Assembly (NCBI RefSeq): GCF_015356825.1 | Contig: NZ_JAACYW010000010.1 | Span: 23,174-87,173 of the forward strand | DNA length: 64,000 bases | DNA from: Catenulispora rubra | GTDB lineage: Bacteria > Actinomycetota > Actinomycetes > Streptomycetales > Catenulisporaceae | Direction: 5' to 3' | Shown: one piece after another, positions 9,684 to 17,828 of the stretch | Layout of the letters: every line of letters begins with the position of its first letter | Position numbering within the stretch: position 1 is the stretch's first letter | Program-made: the position numbers and the translations under genes | Notes under the pieces: model-generated | Seen by the model: only the letters and a program-made list of their open reading frames with translations | Database searches by the model: none | What the model was told of the DNA's origin: nothing

Positions 9684-12600
9684 CCACGTTGCAAGGCTCA
9701 GCTGTTTTCGATCCCGCCGTGCAGGACGTGTTCCCGCTGTCCTTCGCCCAAGAGCGGATCTGGTTCCTGGAACAGCTCGACCCCGGCAGCGCCGCGTTCA
9801 CCATCACGGCTGCGCTACAGGTCCGGGGCCGGCTCGATCCTGCCGCGCTGGACCGCGCGCTCACTGCGTTGGCCGACCGGCACGAGGTACTGAGAACCCG
9901 GTTCGACCACGACGGGACGGCACCGGTCCAGATCATCGCACCGGATGCCGGGACCGTGCTGCGAATCGTGGATGTCAGTGGTCTTCCTGGCGGGCAGGCC
10001 CGCGCCGCGGCCGAGGCGATCGCTGTGCGGCAGGCACACTCGTCGTTCGATCTCCGACAGGGTCCGATGATGCGCGCCGCGCTGGTGCGGATCGCCGCCA
10101 AGGAGGGGTTGCTGCTGATCGTGCTGCACCACACGGTCTGTGACGGCTGGTCGGCCGACCTGCTGATCCGGGACCTGGCTGAGCTCTACCGGGCCGAGCT
10201 GCGCGGTGAGCCGCCGGAGCTGCCCGAGCTGCCGATCCAGTACGCGGACTTCGCTGTCTGGCAGCGCGAGACGCTGGCCGAGAGCGGCCTGGACGAACAG
10301 CTCGCCTACTGGAAGCGGGCGCTGGCCGGCGTCCCGCGCGTGCTGGACCTGCCGACGGACCGTCCGCGACCGGCCGAGCAGGACTTCGGCGGCGCGATGA
10401 CGTCCCGCGAACTCGGACCGGACCTGGCGGCGGCACTGGTCGACGCCGCACGGGCTGAGGGCGCCACGCCGTTCATGCTGCTGCTAGCCGCCTACCAATC
10501 CGTGCTCGCCCGCCGCTCGGGCCAGCCGGCGTTCCTGGTCGGGACACCGGTCTCGGGCCGCACCCGTCCCGAGACCGCCGAGCTGCTCGGCTGTTTCATC
10601 AACATGCTGGCACTGCCCGCCGACGTAGCCGGCGATCCGACCGTGCGCGAGCTGCTGGCCCGCGTCCGCCGCACCTGCCTGGACGGCTACGCGCACCAGG
10701 ACCTGCCGTTCGAGCACCTGGTGACGGAACTCGACCCGCCGCGCGACCTCGGTCGCGCGCCGCTGGCGCAGGTGCTGCTGGCGGTGCAGGACGGCCTGTC
10801 CGGGGACGTCGAAGTCGAAGGTGTGACGCTGGCCCCGGCGCCAGTGGCCAGCGGTGTGGCGAGCTACGACCTGACGCTGGACGCGCAACTGGCGGCCGAG
10901 GGCTTCCGGCTGAACCTGGTCTACGCGACCGCCTTGTTCGAGTCGGCGACGGCGGAGGGGATCCTCGAAGACGTCGTCGCGGTGCTGACGGCGATGAGTG
11001 AGAGCCTCGACATCCGCATATCGGACCTGCCGATCGGCGCAGGTCTGGAGGCCGCCGACGAGATCGGCGCCGACGAGGTACGGCGAATCGCCGCAGAGGT
11101 TCTTGGGACGAGTCGTGCCACCGACGTCCTTGCTGCTGGTGACGCTGCGGCGTTGGCCGACCGATCCGCCACGGTGGGCATATGTATCCGCGACGATGCC
11201 GTGCGCGAATCGGCTCGTACGTTGGCCCGCCTTGTGGGCACCCCGTTCCTTGAGCTGGATCCCACCGCTCCACCTGCCTATGTGAATCGGCACCTCAACA
11301 CAGTGGCGGTTCTCCTCACAGACCGCGAAGACCTGGCAGCCCTTCCGGCACTGTCCCAGAGGTCTTATCCGCTGGCACCGGCTCAGATCAGCCGTGACTT
11401 GGTTTTTCCTCTGCGTGCCCTGACTGGGGATGTCCCCACGATCGGCCTCATCGACTTCACAGGGGTCCCGGCCCTGCCCGGCGCGCGCGGCGAACTGTGG
11501 ATCTCCGGCACGGCCGAACCGCTGTACCACCTCGGCGGTGCAGCTCAGACCGCCGAAGTCCTCACGCCTGCTCCCGGCGGCGCGCGCCGCCTTCACACCG
11601 GCCGCACGGCGCGCCTCGTCAACGGTGCGGTCGAACTCCTCGATCCACCAGATCTGTCAGAGCTCGAATTCGCCCTGCGCGCGCACCCCGACGTCACGGC
11701 CGCAGCCGCTGTGTACACCGCTGCCGGGGAGACCGTCGCGGTGCACGCTCCGGCCGAGGTCGAAGATCTGGCAGCTCATCTCGCCGCCGAACTCCCCGCC
11801 CGGCTCCTCCCGGACCGCTACCTCGGCCTGCCCGAGTTGCCCGACACCCCTGAAGCGCTTCTTGCCGCGACCGCGCAGCGCACCAGCGGTTACGAAGGCG
11901 CTGTTCGCCCTCGCACCCACCTGGAGCGGGCGATCCTCGACTGCTTCGGCACGGCGCTGGACCGCCGCGACATCGGTATCCACGACGACTTCTTCGACGC
12001 CGGCGGTACCTCGCTCACCGCCGCACGCCTGATCGTCGCCCTCCCCGAAGCCGTGGGGATGCCGGTGCCGCTGAAGACGCTGTTCACCCACTCCACCGTC
12101 GCCACACTCGCTGCAGCTCTCGAAGGTCCGGACGGACCCGGTGTGCCGGACAGCGCCGTGGAGATGGCGCTGCACGACGAGCAGTTGCCTGCCGACATCG
12201 TCCCCTCCGGCACGGCGCGGCCCGCGCCGCCGGATGGCGGCCTCGGCTGCGTGCTGCTCACCGGCGGCACCGGCTTCCTCGGCGGCCACATGATCGCCGA
12301 GCTGCTGCGCAACGGCGCCACCGAGATCGTGTGCCTGGTCCGCGGCGAGAACCCCGCCGAGCGGCTGGCGGCCAACCTCGCGGACTACGACCAGGACGAC
12401 GTCGACCCCGCCAAGCTCACCATCCTGCCGGGCGACCTCACGCTGCCGCGCTTCGGACTGGACGAGGCCGGTTTCGCAGAGCTCGCCGACCGCCTCGACA
12501 TCATCTATCACTGCGCCGCGCACATGAATTTCATCCTGCCCTACCGCGTGCTGCGTGCCCCCAACGTCGTCGGCACCACCGAGATCCTGCGGCTGGCCTG

Positions 12601-13312
12601 CACCGGGCGGCCGACGCCGGTCCACTACGTCTCCACCATCGACATGCGGGTCGGCGACGTCCTGCCCGAGCGTCCCGGACCGCTGGACGCCGGTACCTCC
12701 GACGGCTACGTGCTCAGCAAGAAGACCGGCGAACACCTTGTCTTGGAAGCCGGCCGGCGCGGCCTGCCGGTCGGGGTCTACCGGCCGTGGCTGATCACCG
12801 GGGCCACCGGCACCGGTGCGGTCGGCGTCCGGGACCAGCTCGCGCTGTGTCTGGCCGGGAGTCTCATCGCGGCCCTGATGCCCGAGGACACCCCGATCCC
12901 GCTGCACGTGCTGCCCGTCGATCTGGTCTCCGCCGCGATCGTCCGGCTGTCCCGGCACGCACCGCGCTCCAACCCGGTGCACCAGTTCTACAACCCGCAG
13001 GTCGCGCCCATGAAGTCCATCCACGAATACCTGACCCGGACCGGATACCGCTTCGACACCGTGCCCTACGCGCAGTGGCGGGTGCAGCTGGCACGCCGCA
13101 CCGCCGGACGCCTGGACGGCCTCGCCGCCCTGCTGTCCATCGACGGCCCGATGAACGGGGACCCGGACGTCGTCGAGATCGGCAACAGCCTGTCCGGCCT
13201 CGGCGGCGACGCCGGGTTCCCGGCCATCGACGTCGACTACGTCGCAAAGACCGTCGCATTCCTGGTCCGGCAGGGCATGGTGCCCGAACTGAGCACGAGC
13301 GGGGCGCAGTGA
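9680..13312 (+). CDS. NRPS terminal module with decayed A domain and reductase (C-A*-T-R)
   Basis: A 1210-residue protein that accepts the peptide from the trimodular NRPS and releases it. The C domain (about 12-440) has an intact HHTVCDG motif near 150. Residues ~455-730 align with an adenylation domain only at its ends: a VGIC...FLELDPTAP segment (A1/A2 style), then GARGELWISG and a LHTGRTARL relic of the TGD motif. The YTSGSTGxPK, A4 and NxYGPTE core is absent, so no ATP or amino-acid site remains. The carrier domain has FDAGGTSL with Ser ~778. The C-terminal thioester reductase has the NAD(P)H motif TGGTGFLG (~861) and YVLSK (Tyr ~1010, Lys ~1014). Reductase release gives an aldehyde or alcohol. 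The start overlaps the preceding stop as ATGA. Confidence 0.95.
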   Translation: MTTLQGSAVFDPAVQDVFPLSFAQERIWFLEQLDPGSAAFTITAALQVRGRLDPAALDRALTALADRHEVLRTRFDHDGTAPVQIIAPDAGTVLRIVDVSGLPGGQARAAAEAIAVRQAHSSFDLRQGPMMRAALVRIAAKEGLLLIVLHHTVCDGWSADLLIRDLAELYRAELRGEPPELPELPIQYADFAVWQRETLAESGLDEQLAYWKRALAGVPRVLDLPTDRPRPAEQDFGGAMTSRELGPDLAAALVDAARAEGATPFMLLLAAYQSVLARRSGQPAFLVGTPVSGRTRPETAELLGCFINMLALPADVAGDPTVRELLARVRRTCLDGYAHQDLPFEHLVTELDPPRDLGRAPLAQVLLAVQDGLSGDVEVEGVTLAPAPVASGVASYDLTLDAQLAAEGFRLNLVYATALFESATAEGILEDVVAVLTAMSESLDIRISDLPIGAGLEAADEIGADEVRRIAAEVLGTSRATDVLAAGDAAALADRSATVGICIRDDAVRESARTLARLVGTPFLELDPTAPPAYVNRHLNTVAVLLTDREDLAALPALSQRSYPLAPAQISRDLVFPLRALTGDVPTIGLIDFTGVPALPGARGELWISGTAEPLYHLGGAAQTAEVLTPAPGGARRLHTGRTARLVNGAVELLDPPDLSELEFALRAHPDVTAAAAVYTAAGETVAVHAPAEVEDLAAHLAAELPARLLPDRYLGLPELPDTPEALLAATAQRTSGYEGAVRPRTHLERAILDCFGTALDRRDIGIHDDFFDAGGTSLTAARLIVALPEAVGMPVPLKTLFTHSTVATLAAALEGPDGPGVPDSAVEMALHDEQLPADIVPSGTARPAPPDGGLGCVLLTGGTGFLGGHMIAELLRNGATEIVCLVRGENPAERLAANLADYDQDDVDPAKLTILPGDLTLPRFGLDEAGFAELADRLDIIYHCAAHMNFILPYRVLRAPNVVGTTEILRLACTGRPTPVHYVSTIDMRVGDVLPERPGPLDAGTSDGYVLSKKTGEHLVLEAGRRGLPVGVYRPWLITGATGTGAVGVRDQLALCLAGSLIAALMPEDTPIPLHVLPVDLVSAAIVRLSRHAPRSNPVHQFYNPQVAPMKSIHEYLTRTGYRFDTVPYAQWRVQLARRTAGRLDGLAALLSIDGPMNGDPDVVEIGNSLSGLGGDAGFPAIDVDYVAKTVAFLVRQGMVPELSTSGAQ

Positions 13313-14100
13313 TGACCGTCGAACTCACCAGCCCCTGGCTGCGTCGCGCCGTAGACAAGGCCGAATCCGCAGGGGACGACCCCATCCGGCTGTTCTGCCT
13401 TCCGCACGCAGGCTCCGGACCGGCTCGCTACCTGGCCTGGACCGACCGCCTCGACGGCATCGACCTGATCGGCGTCTGCCTGCCCGGTCATGAACGTCGC
13501 GTCGCCGAGCCACCGCTGCGTCGCGTCGCAGACATCGTCGACGCCCTCGCCGATGCGATGGGCCCGCACCTGGACCGGCCTTTCGGTCTGTTCGGCCACA
13601 GCTTCGGCGGCCTGCTCTCCTTCGAACTCGCCCGGCGGCTCGAAGTCGACGGCGCGCGACCGCTGCACGTGTTCGTCTCCGGCTCCGCGGCCGAACCCTT
13701 CGGCCAGGCCGGGCCACCGGTCGCGGACCTTGATGAGGAGGCCTTCCTCGCCCACGTCGGCACCCTCGGGGGCCTGGACCCCGACGTCCTGGCCCATCCC
13801 GACCTCGTCGATCTCGTCATTCCCGCCCTGCGCGCCGACTACGAGGCCGCAGAGGCCCACACCCCGGACCCCGCCGCCGCCGTGAACGCACCGATCACGG
13901 CGATCGGCGGACTGCACGACCCCGCGGCACCACCGGGCGCCCTCATCGCCTGGGGGCGGCACACCGCCGGACCTTTCTCCCGCATCACCCTGCCCGGCGG
14001 CCACTTCGCCCTGTTCGACCAGGAGCACAACGTGCTCCGCACCGTTCGGACCACCCTGACCGCGGCCGACCGGGCCACCCGCGTGGCCGGCCGCATCTGA
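13312..14100 (+). CDS. Type II (editing) thioesterase
   Basis: A 262-residue stand-alone alpha/beta hydrolase of the GrsT/RifR type, which clears mis-primed or stalled acyl groups from carrier domains. It has FCLPHAGSG near the N-terminus, the nucleophile motif GHSFGG (Ser ~97) and the catalytic His in GGHFAL (~231). The start ATG shares one base with the stop of the reductase NRPS (TGATG), so it is translationally coupled. Because the neighbouring NRPS ends in a reductase rather than a TE domain, this protein is a proofreader and not the release enzyme. Confidence 0.93.
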   Translation: MTVELTSPWLRRAVDKAESAGDDPIRLFCLPHAGSGPARYLAWTDRLDGIDLIGVCLPGHERRVAEPPLRRVADIVDALADAMGPHLDRPFGLFGHSFGGLLSFELARRLEVDGARPLHVFVSGSAAEPFGQAGPPVADLDEEAFLAHVGTLGGLDPDVLAHPDLVDLVIPALRADYEAAEAHTPDPAAAVNAPITAIGGLHDPAAPPGALIAWGRHTAGPFSRITLPGGHFALFDQEHNVLRTVRTTLTAADRATRVAGRI

Positions 14101-14113
14101 AGGAGGCACCACC

Positions 14114-16747
14114 TTGAGATCCTGGAGAAGGAGCCTGACACCGCGTGGCCGGCTCGGCTTGCGGGTGACCTCGCTGGTCGGGGCGCTCGCGCTGGCCGTG
14201 GCGGTCCTGCAGGTGTCGGTCGCCGGCGCCGGAACCATCCCGCCGCTGGGCGCCGCCATCAACCCCGGCACCGGGGTGTGGATCACCGCTGGCCAGGGCG
14301 ACGTACCGCACGACCAGACCCTCGGCCTGCCCGGCCTGGACAGCAGCGCCACCGTCTCCTTCGAGGCGAATGGCACCGCGCACATCAACGCCGGCACCGA
14401 CGCCGACATGTTCCGGGCTCTGGGCTACACCCAGGCCCGCTTCCGCCTGTTCGAGATGGACATGGCGCGCCGCCAGGCCGAAGGACGACTGGCCGAGACC
14501 ACCAACGACCCCGCCGCGCTGCCCTCCGACGAGTACGAGCTCGACCTCGGGCTGCTGCGCGCCTCCCAGCGGGACTGGGACGCGCTGCCGACGGACTCCC
14601 CGGCGCGCGCCGTGCTCAACGAGTACACGCAGGGGGTCAACGCCGCCATGGCGCAGATGAAGAAAGACAATGCCCTGCCTCTCTACTACAAGCTCTTGAA
14701 CTTCTCCGCCGAGCCGTGGACCCCGGTCGACAGCCTGGCCGTGCAGCGGCTGGAGACCCAGACGCTTTCCTTCGACCCGCTGCCGACCGCGTACAGCTAC
14801 ATCGCCGGAGCGTTCGGCCAGCAGAAGTTCACCCAGCTCTACAAGTCCGTCGGGCAGAACCCGCAGTATCCGTTCGACCCGGGCCCGTACCAGAAGCTGC
14901 CACTGACCCCGATGCCGGCGCGCGACGACGGCGCCCCGACGCCGACCGGCGGTACCGTGCCGCAGGCGGCGGGCTCGGCGGCCCAGTTCCAGACTGGTTC
15001 CTCCGCGCAGGCGATCGATGCGTCTCTTGCGCTCCAGGACCGGATGTCGCAGCTTCCTGTGAACGCCTACCACACCATCGGCGACAGTAACGCGTGGGTG
15101 GTCTCCGGCAAGCTCACGGCCTCCGGCAAGCCGATCATGGCCTCGGACCCGCATCTCAACCTGACCATGCCGTCGATCTGGTACCAGGTGGAGCTGAACT
15201 CCCCGTCCTACCACCTGTCCGGCGTGACGCTGCCGGGTGTCCCGGCCGTCCTGGACGGCAAGAACCAGCACATCAGCTGGGGCCTGACCAACTCGCAGCG
15301 CCCGAACACCTTCTACTACCTGGAGCAGACTGACGCAGCGCACCCTGACCAGTACTTCTGGGACGGACAGTGGCGGCCGATGGCCAAGATCGTCAACAAG
15401 ATCAAGAAGCACGACGGCTCGATGGTCACGTACACGACCCGGATGACCGTGCACGGCCCGATCATGACCGTCCAGGGAGTCACCGCGGCGGTGTACTTCA
15501 CCGGCACGATGCCCAGCGACAACCTCGACAGCATGCTGACGATCGAGAAGGCCACCACCTTCGACCAGGTCCACCAGGCATTGCGCACCTGGGTCACCCC
15601 GGCGCAGAACTTCGCCTACGCCGACGACTCCGGGAACATCGGCATCATCAACGCCGGCGTGCAGCCCCAGACCTCCGACAGCTGCCTGCCGTACCTGCCG
15701 ATGTCCGGCACGGGGGCGTGCGACGTCACCGGCAGCATCCCGTTCGAGGCACTGCCGATCACCTACAACCCGCCGTCCGGCTTCGCCCAGACCGCCAACC
15801 AGCGTGAGGTCGGCACCGACTACCCGTACTACTACGGCGAGGGCTACGACTTCTTCGACCAGGGGTGGCGGTCCACCGAGATCACCAAGGCGCTGACGGG
15901 GGCGACCGACATCACCTCCCAGCAGATGCAGAACCTGCAGATGTCCTCGGTCGACGACGTCGCCCGGAACCTGCTGCCCACGGTGCTGAACGACTTGCAG
16001 GGCGGGCAGTGGGACCCGACGGAGACCAAGGCGATCAACGACCTGAAGAACTGGAACTACAACGTCACCGCGAACTCCACCGCGGCCGCCGTGTTCGGCC
16101 GGTTCATGGTGATGTACGGGTACGACGTGTGGCACCCGCTCTGGCAGCAGTACAAGGTCCCGGCGCCGCCACGCGACGTGTTCACGCCGCGCACCAGCGA
16201 CAGCACCTACGCCGTGGACGGACTCAACGGCCTGCTGATCAACATGACCGTCGGCGACACGACCAATCCGGTGTTCTCGCCGCCCGGATCGACGACCCAT
16301 GACGCGACCGACGTGGTCCGCGCCGCGTTCGCCTCCGCCGTCGCCGGCCTGGAGAAGACGCGCGGGCCCGACGAGAGCAAGTGGACATTCGGCGGCAGTC
16401 ACAAGGTGATGATCGCCTCGCTGCTGAAGTCGCCGACGCTCGACGAGGGCCCGTTCCCCACCGGCGGCAGCGGCCGCACCATCGACTCCGTGGTCAGCGC
16501 CGCCCCCGTGCGGCACGGCAAGACCCTCACCGGCGTGGCCGTCGGCGGCGTCAGCTGGCGCATGGTCGTCGACTGGGGCACCGGGCAGGCGGTCGGCGTC
16601 TATCCCGGCGGACAGAGCGAGAACCCCGCTTCCCCCTGGTACTCGGACCGGCTCGCCGACTGGTTCGCCGGACGCAACTCACCCCTGCTCGAGGGCACTC
16701 AGGCCCTGGCAGCGACGAAGGGACGGACATGGACACTCAAGCCCTGA
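14114..16747 (+). CDS. Secreted penicillin acylase-family (S45) Ntn hydrolase
   Basis: An 877-residue precursor that probably hydrolyses an amide bond outside the membrane. The TTG start is preceded by AAGGAGG at 14100-14106, 7 bases away. The N-terminus is a signal peptide or anchor: Arg-rich, then a hydrophobic stretch ending near AGAG. The alpha-chain region has the ALGYTQARFRLFEMDM pattern seen in acylases. The maturation site is GDSNAWVV with the nucleophile Ser ~325, and PIMASDPHL follows, as in other S45 enzymes. In NRPS clusters such enzymes can remove a protecting N-acyl chain after export (PvdQ in pyoverdine). That role here is inference. Family members also cleave acyl-homoserine lactones and beta-lactams. 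The 3' end overlaps the next gene by 19 bases. Confidence 0.93.
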   Translation: MRSWRRSLTPRGRLGLRVTSLVGALALAVAVLQVSVAGAGTIPPLGAAINPGTGVWITAGQGDVPHDQTLGLPGLDSSATVSFEANGTAHINAGTDADMFRALGYTQARFRLFEMDMARRQAEGRLAETTNDPAALPSDEYELDLGLLRASQRDWDALPTDSPARAVLNEYTQGVNAAMAQMKKDNALPLYYKLLNFSAEPWTPVDSLAVQRLETQTLSFDPLPTAYSYIAGAFGQQKFTQLYKSVGQNPQYPFDPGPYQKLPLTPMPARDDGAPTPTGGTVPQAAGSAAQFQTGSSAQAIDASLALQDRMSQLPVNAYHTIGDSNAWVVSGKLTASGKPIMASDPHLNLTMPSIWYQVELNSPSYHLSGVTLPGVPAVLDGKNQHISWGLTNSQRPNTFYYLEQTDAAHPDQYFWDGQWRPMAKIVNKIKKHDGSMVTYTTRMTVHGPIMTVQGVTAAVYFTGTMPSDNLDSMLTIEKATTFDQVHQALRTWVTPAQNFAYADDSGNIGIINAGVQPQTSDSCLPYLPMSGTGACDVTGSIPFEALPITYNPPSGFAQTANQREVGTDYPYYYGEGYDFFDQGWRSTEITKALTGATDITSQQMQNLQMSSVDDVARNLLPTVLNDLQGGQWDPTETKAINDLKNWNYNVTANSTAAAVFGRFMVMYGYDVWHPLWQQYKVPAPPRDVFTPRTSDSTYAVDGLNGLLINMTVGDTTNPVFSPPGSTTHDATDVVRAAFASAVAGLEKTRGPDESKWTFGGSHKVMIASLLKSPTLDEGPFPTGGSGRTIDSVVSAAPVRHGKTLTGVAVGGVSWRMVVDWGTGQAVGVYPGGQSENPASPWYSDRLADWFAGRNSPLLEGTQALAATKGRTWTLKP

Positions 16748-17289
16748 CCCGGCGCCTGCCCGGCAGGCGCACCGGCCGCCTGGCCGGCATCGCGGACACG
16801 GACACGGGTACGGCCGTGCTCGGCCGGATCCTCACCCGCGGAACGGCCGTCGGCGTCGGCGGCGTCGTCCTGGACTGGGGCGGCAACCAGCTCGGCTGGT
16901 GGTGGGTCACCATCCTCGCCGGCATCGGGGCCGCACTGCTGCTGCGCGGCCGCGCGGTGGCCGTGTTCATCGTGGCGGTGCCGCTGGTCAGCTGGGGCGG
17001 CGATCTGTTCCGGCGCTGGACCGAGATGGACACCACGCGGGTCTCCCGCGTCACCATCGGCCTGGCCGGCATCAGCGACAACGCCGCGTGGCTCGGCTAT
17101 GTGCTGACCGTGCTGTACGCGATCGCGCTGTGCGGCACCGGGGCGTGGGTGACCGCGGCCGTGCGGCAGGTCGTCGGCGCCACTCAGGAAGTGCGGCACG
17201 GGACCGGAGCGGTCCCGGCACCGGTGCCCGCCGAGGCCCCCATCGAACACCACATCGAGCACCAGGAGGAGACGGTCGGCGATGTCTGA
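16729..17289 (+). CDS. Small integral membrane protein of unknown function
   Basis: A 186-residue protein I do not recognise. ATG at 16729 follows GAAGGGA at a normal distance and lies inside the end of the acylase gene. After a ~30-residue Arg-rich N-terminus come about three to four hydrophobic segments: one around GVGGVVLDWGGNQLGWWWV, a second ending in AVPLVSWGG, and a third in GYVLTVLYAIALCGTGAWV. The C-terminal tail is soluble and rich in Pro, Glu and His (EHHIEHQEET). Its end overlaps mbtH by 8 bases. Being locked between acylase and MbtH suggests a role with the peptide pathway, such as export, immunity or anchoring the acylase, but nothing in the sequence decides this. Confidence 0.8.
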   Translation: MDTQALTRRLPGRRTGRLAGIADTDTGTAVLGRILTRGTAVGVGGVVLDWGGNQLGWWWVTILAGIGAALLLRGRAVAVFIVAVPLVSWGGDLFRRWTEMDTTRVSRVTIGLAGISDNAAWLGYVLTVLYAIALCGTGAWVTAAVRQVVGATQEVRHGTGAVPAPVPAEAPIEHHIEHQEETVGDV

Positions 17290-17512
17290 CGACGAGGACA
17301 CCCGCGAGTACGCGGTCGTGATCAACCACGAGGAGCAGTACTCGATCTGGCCGACCGGCCGCGAGCTGCCCAACGGCTGGACCGAGGTCGGCGTCCGCGG
17401 TCCCAAGCGCGAGTGCCTGGACCACATCGACCAGGTGTGGACCGACATGCGGCCGCTGAGCCTGCGCAAGGCGATGGCCGCCGCTGCCGCCGGACAGTCG
17501 GCGGGGGAGTGA
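17282..17512 (+). CDS. mbtH: MbtH-like NRPS chaperone (first cluster)
   Basis: A 76-residue MbtH-family protein, which binds NRPS adenylation domains and is often needed for their folding or activity. The family signature is complete: NHEEQYSIWP, LPNGW, ECLDHIDQVWTDMRPLSLR, with both conserved tryptophan regions present. The start overlaps the preceding membrane-protein gene by 8 bases, so it belongs to the same operon as the NRPS genes and presumably serves the A domains of the trimodular enzyme. Confidence 0.96.
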   Translation: MSDDEDTREYAVVINHEEQYSIWPTGRELPNGWTEVGVRGPKRECLDHIDQVWTDMRPLSLRKAMAAAAAGQSAGE

Positions 17513-17514
17513 GC

Positions 17515-17742
17515 ATGCTGCGATACAGCCGGGCCTACCTGCCTGAGGCGCTGGGGGCCTTCGCCCCGGCGTCACAGTGGGTGGGCGCGCAGGAGCCCGA
17601 GGGCCCGGTGTTCCTCTGGGACGACCTCAGCCTTACCACCGACCCGTTCGTCGACGAGCCGGCGTACCGCGACGAGAGCGAGCAATGGCAGCGGTTCTGC
17701 CGTGAGCAGCTCGGGTTCGCGGTCCCGGCCGACGTGGGCTGA
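17515..17742 (+). CDS. 75-residue protein of unknown function in the NRPS operon
   Basis: ATG at 17515 lies two bases after the mbtH stop, and the frame runs to TGA at 17742, immediately before the operon hairpin. The acidic protein (WDDLSLTTDPFVDEP, then ESEQWQRFC near the C-terminus) has no signal peptide, membrane segment or motif I recognise. Its position as last gene of the operon and its codon-position GC bias support it as real. Function is unknown. Confidence 0.65.
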   Translation: MLRYSRAYLPEALGAFAPASQWVGAQEPEGPVFLWDDLSLTTDPFVDEPAYRDESEQWQRFCREQLGFAVPADVG

Positions 17743-17760
17743 GCCGCTTTCACTGCCAAG

Positions 17761-17797
17761 GAGCTGCCGGACCAGATCGGGTCTGGTCCGGCAGCTC
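17761..17797 (+). terminator. Hairpin terminator of the first NRPS operon
   Basis: A perfect 16-bp inverted repeat (17761-17776 with 17782-17797) and a 5-base loop TCGGG lie 18 bases after the last stop of the operon. There is no T-tract, which is usual for actinomycete terminators. Confidence 0.85.
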
Positions 17798-17828
17798 GAA
17801 GAGCCATATGAGTCATGGGAGGTCGTCG

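Noticed and set aside
13985..16516. 843-codon minus-strand frame opposite the acylase gene
   Set aside because: Antisense to a gene with clear S45 motifs. The translation is low-complexity Val/Gly/Arg with no domain.
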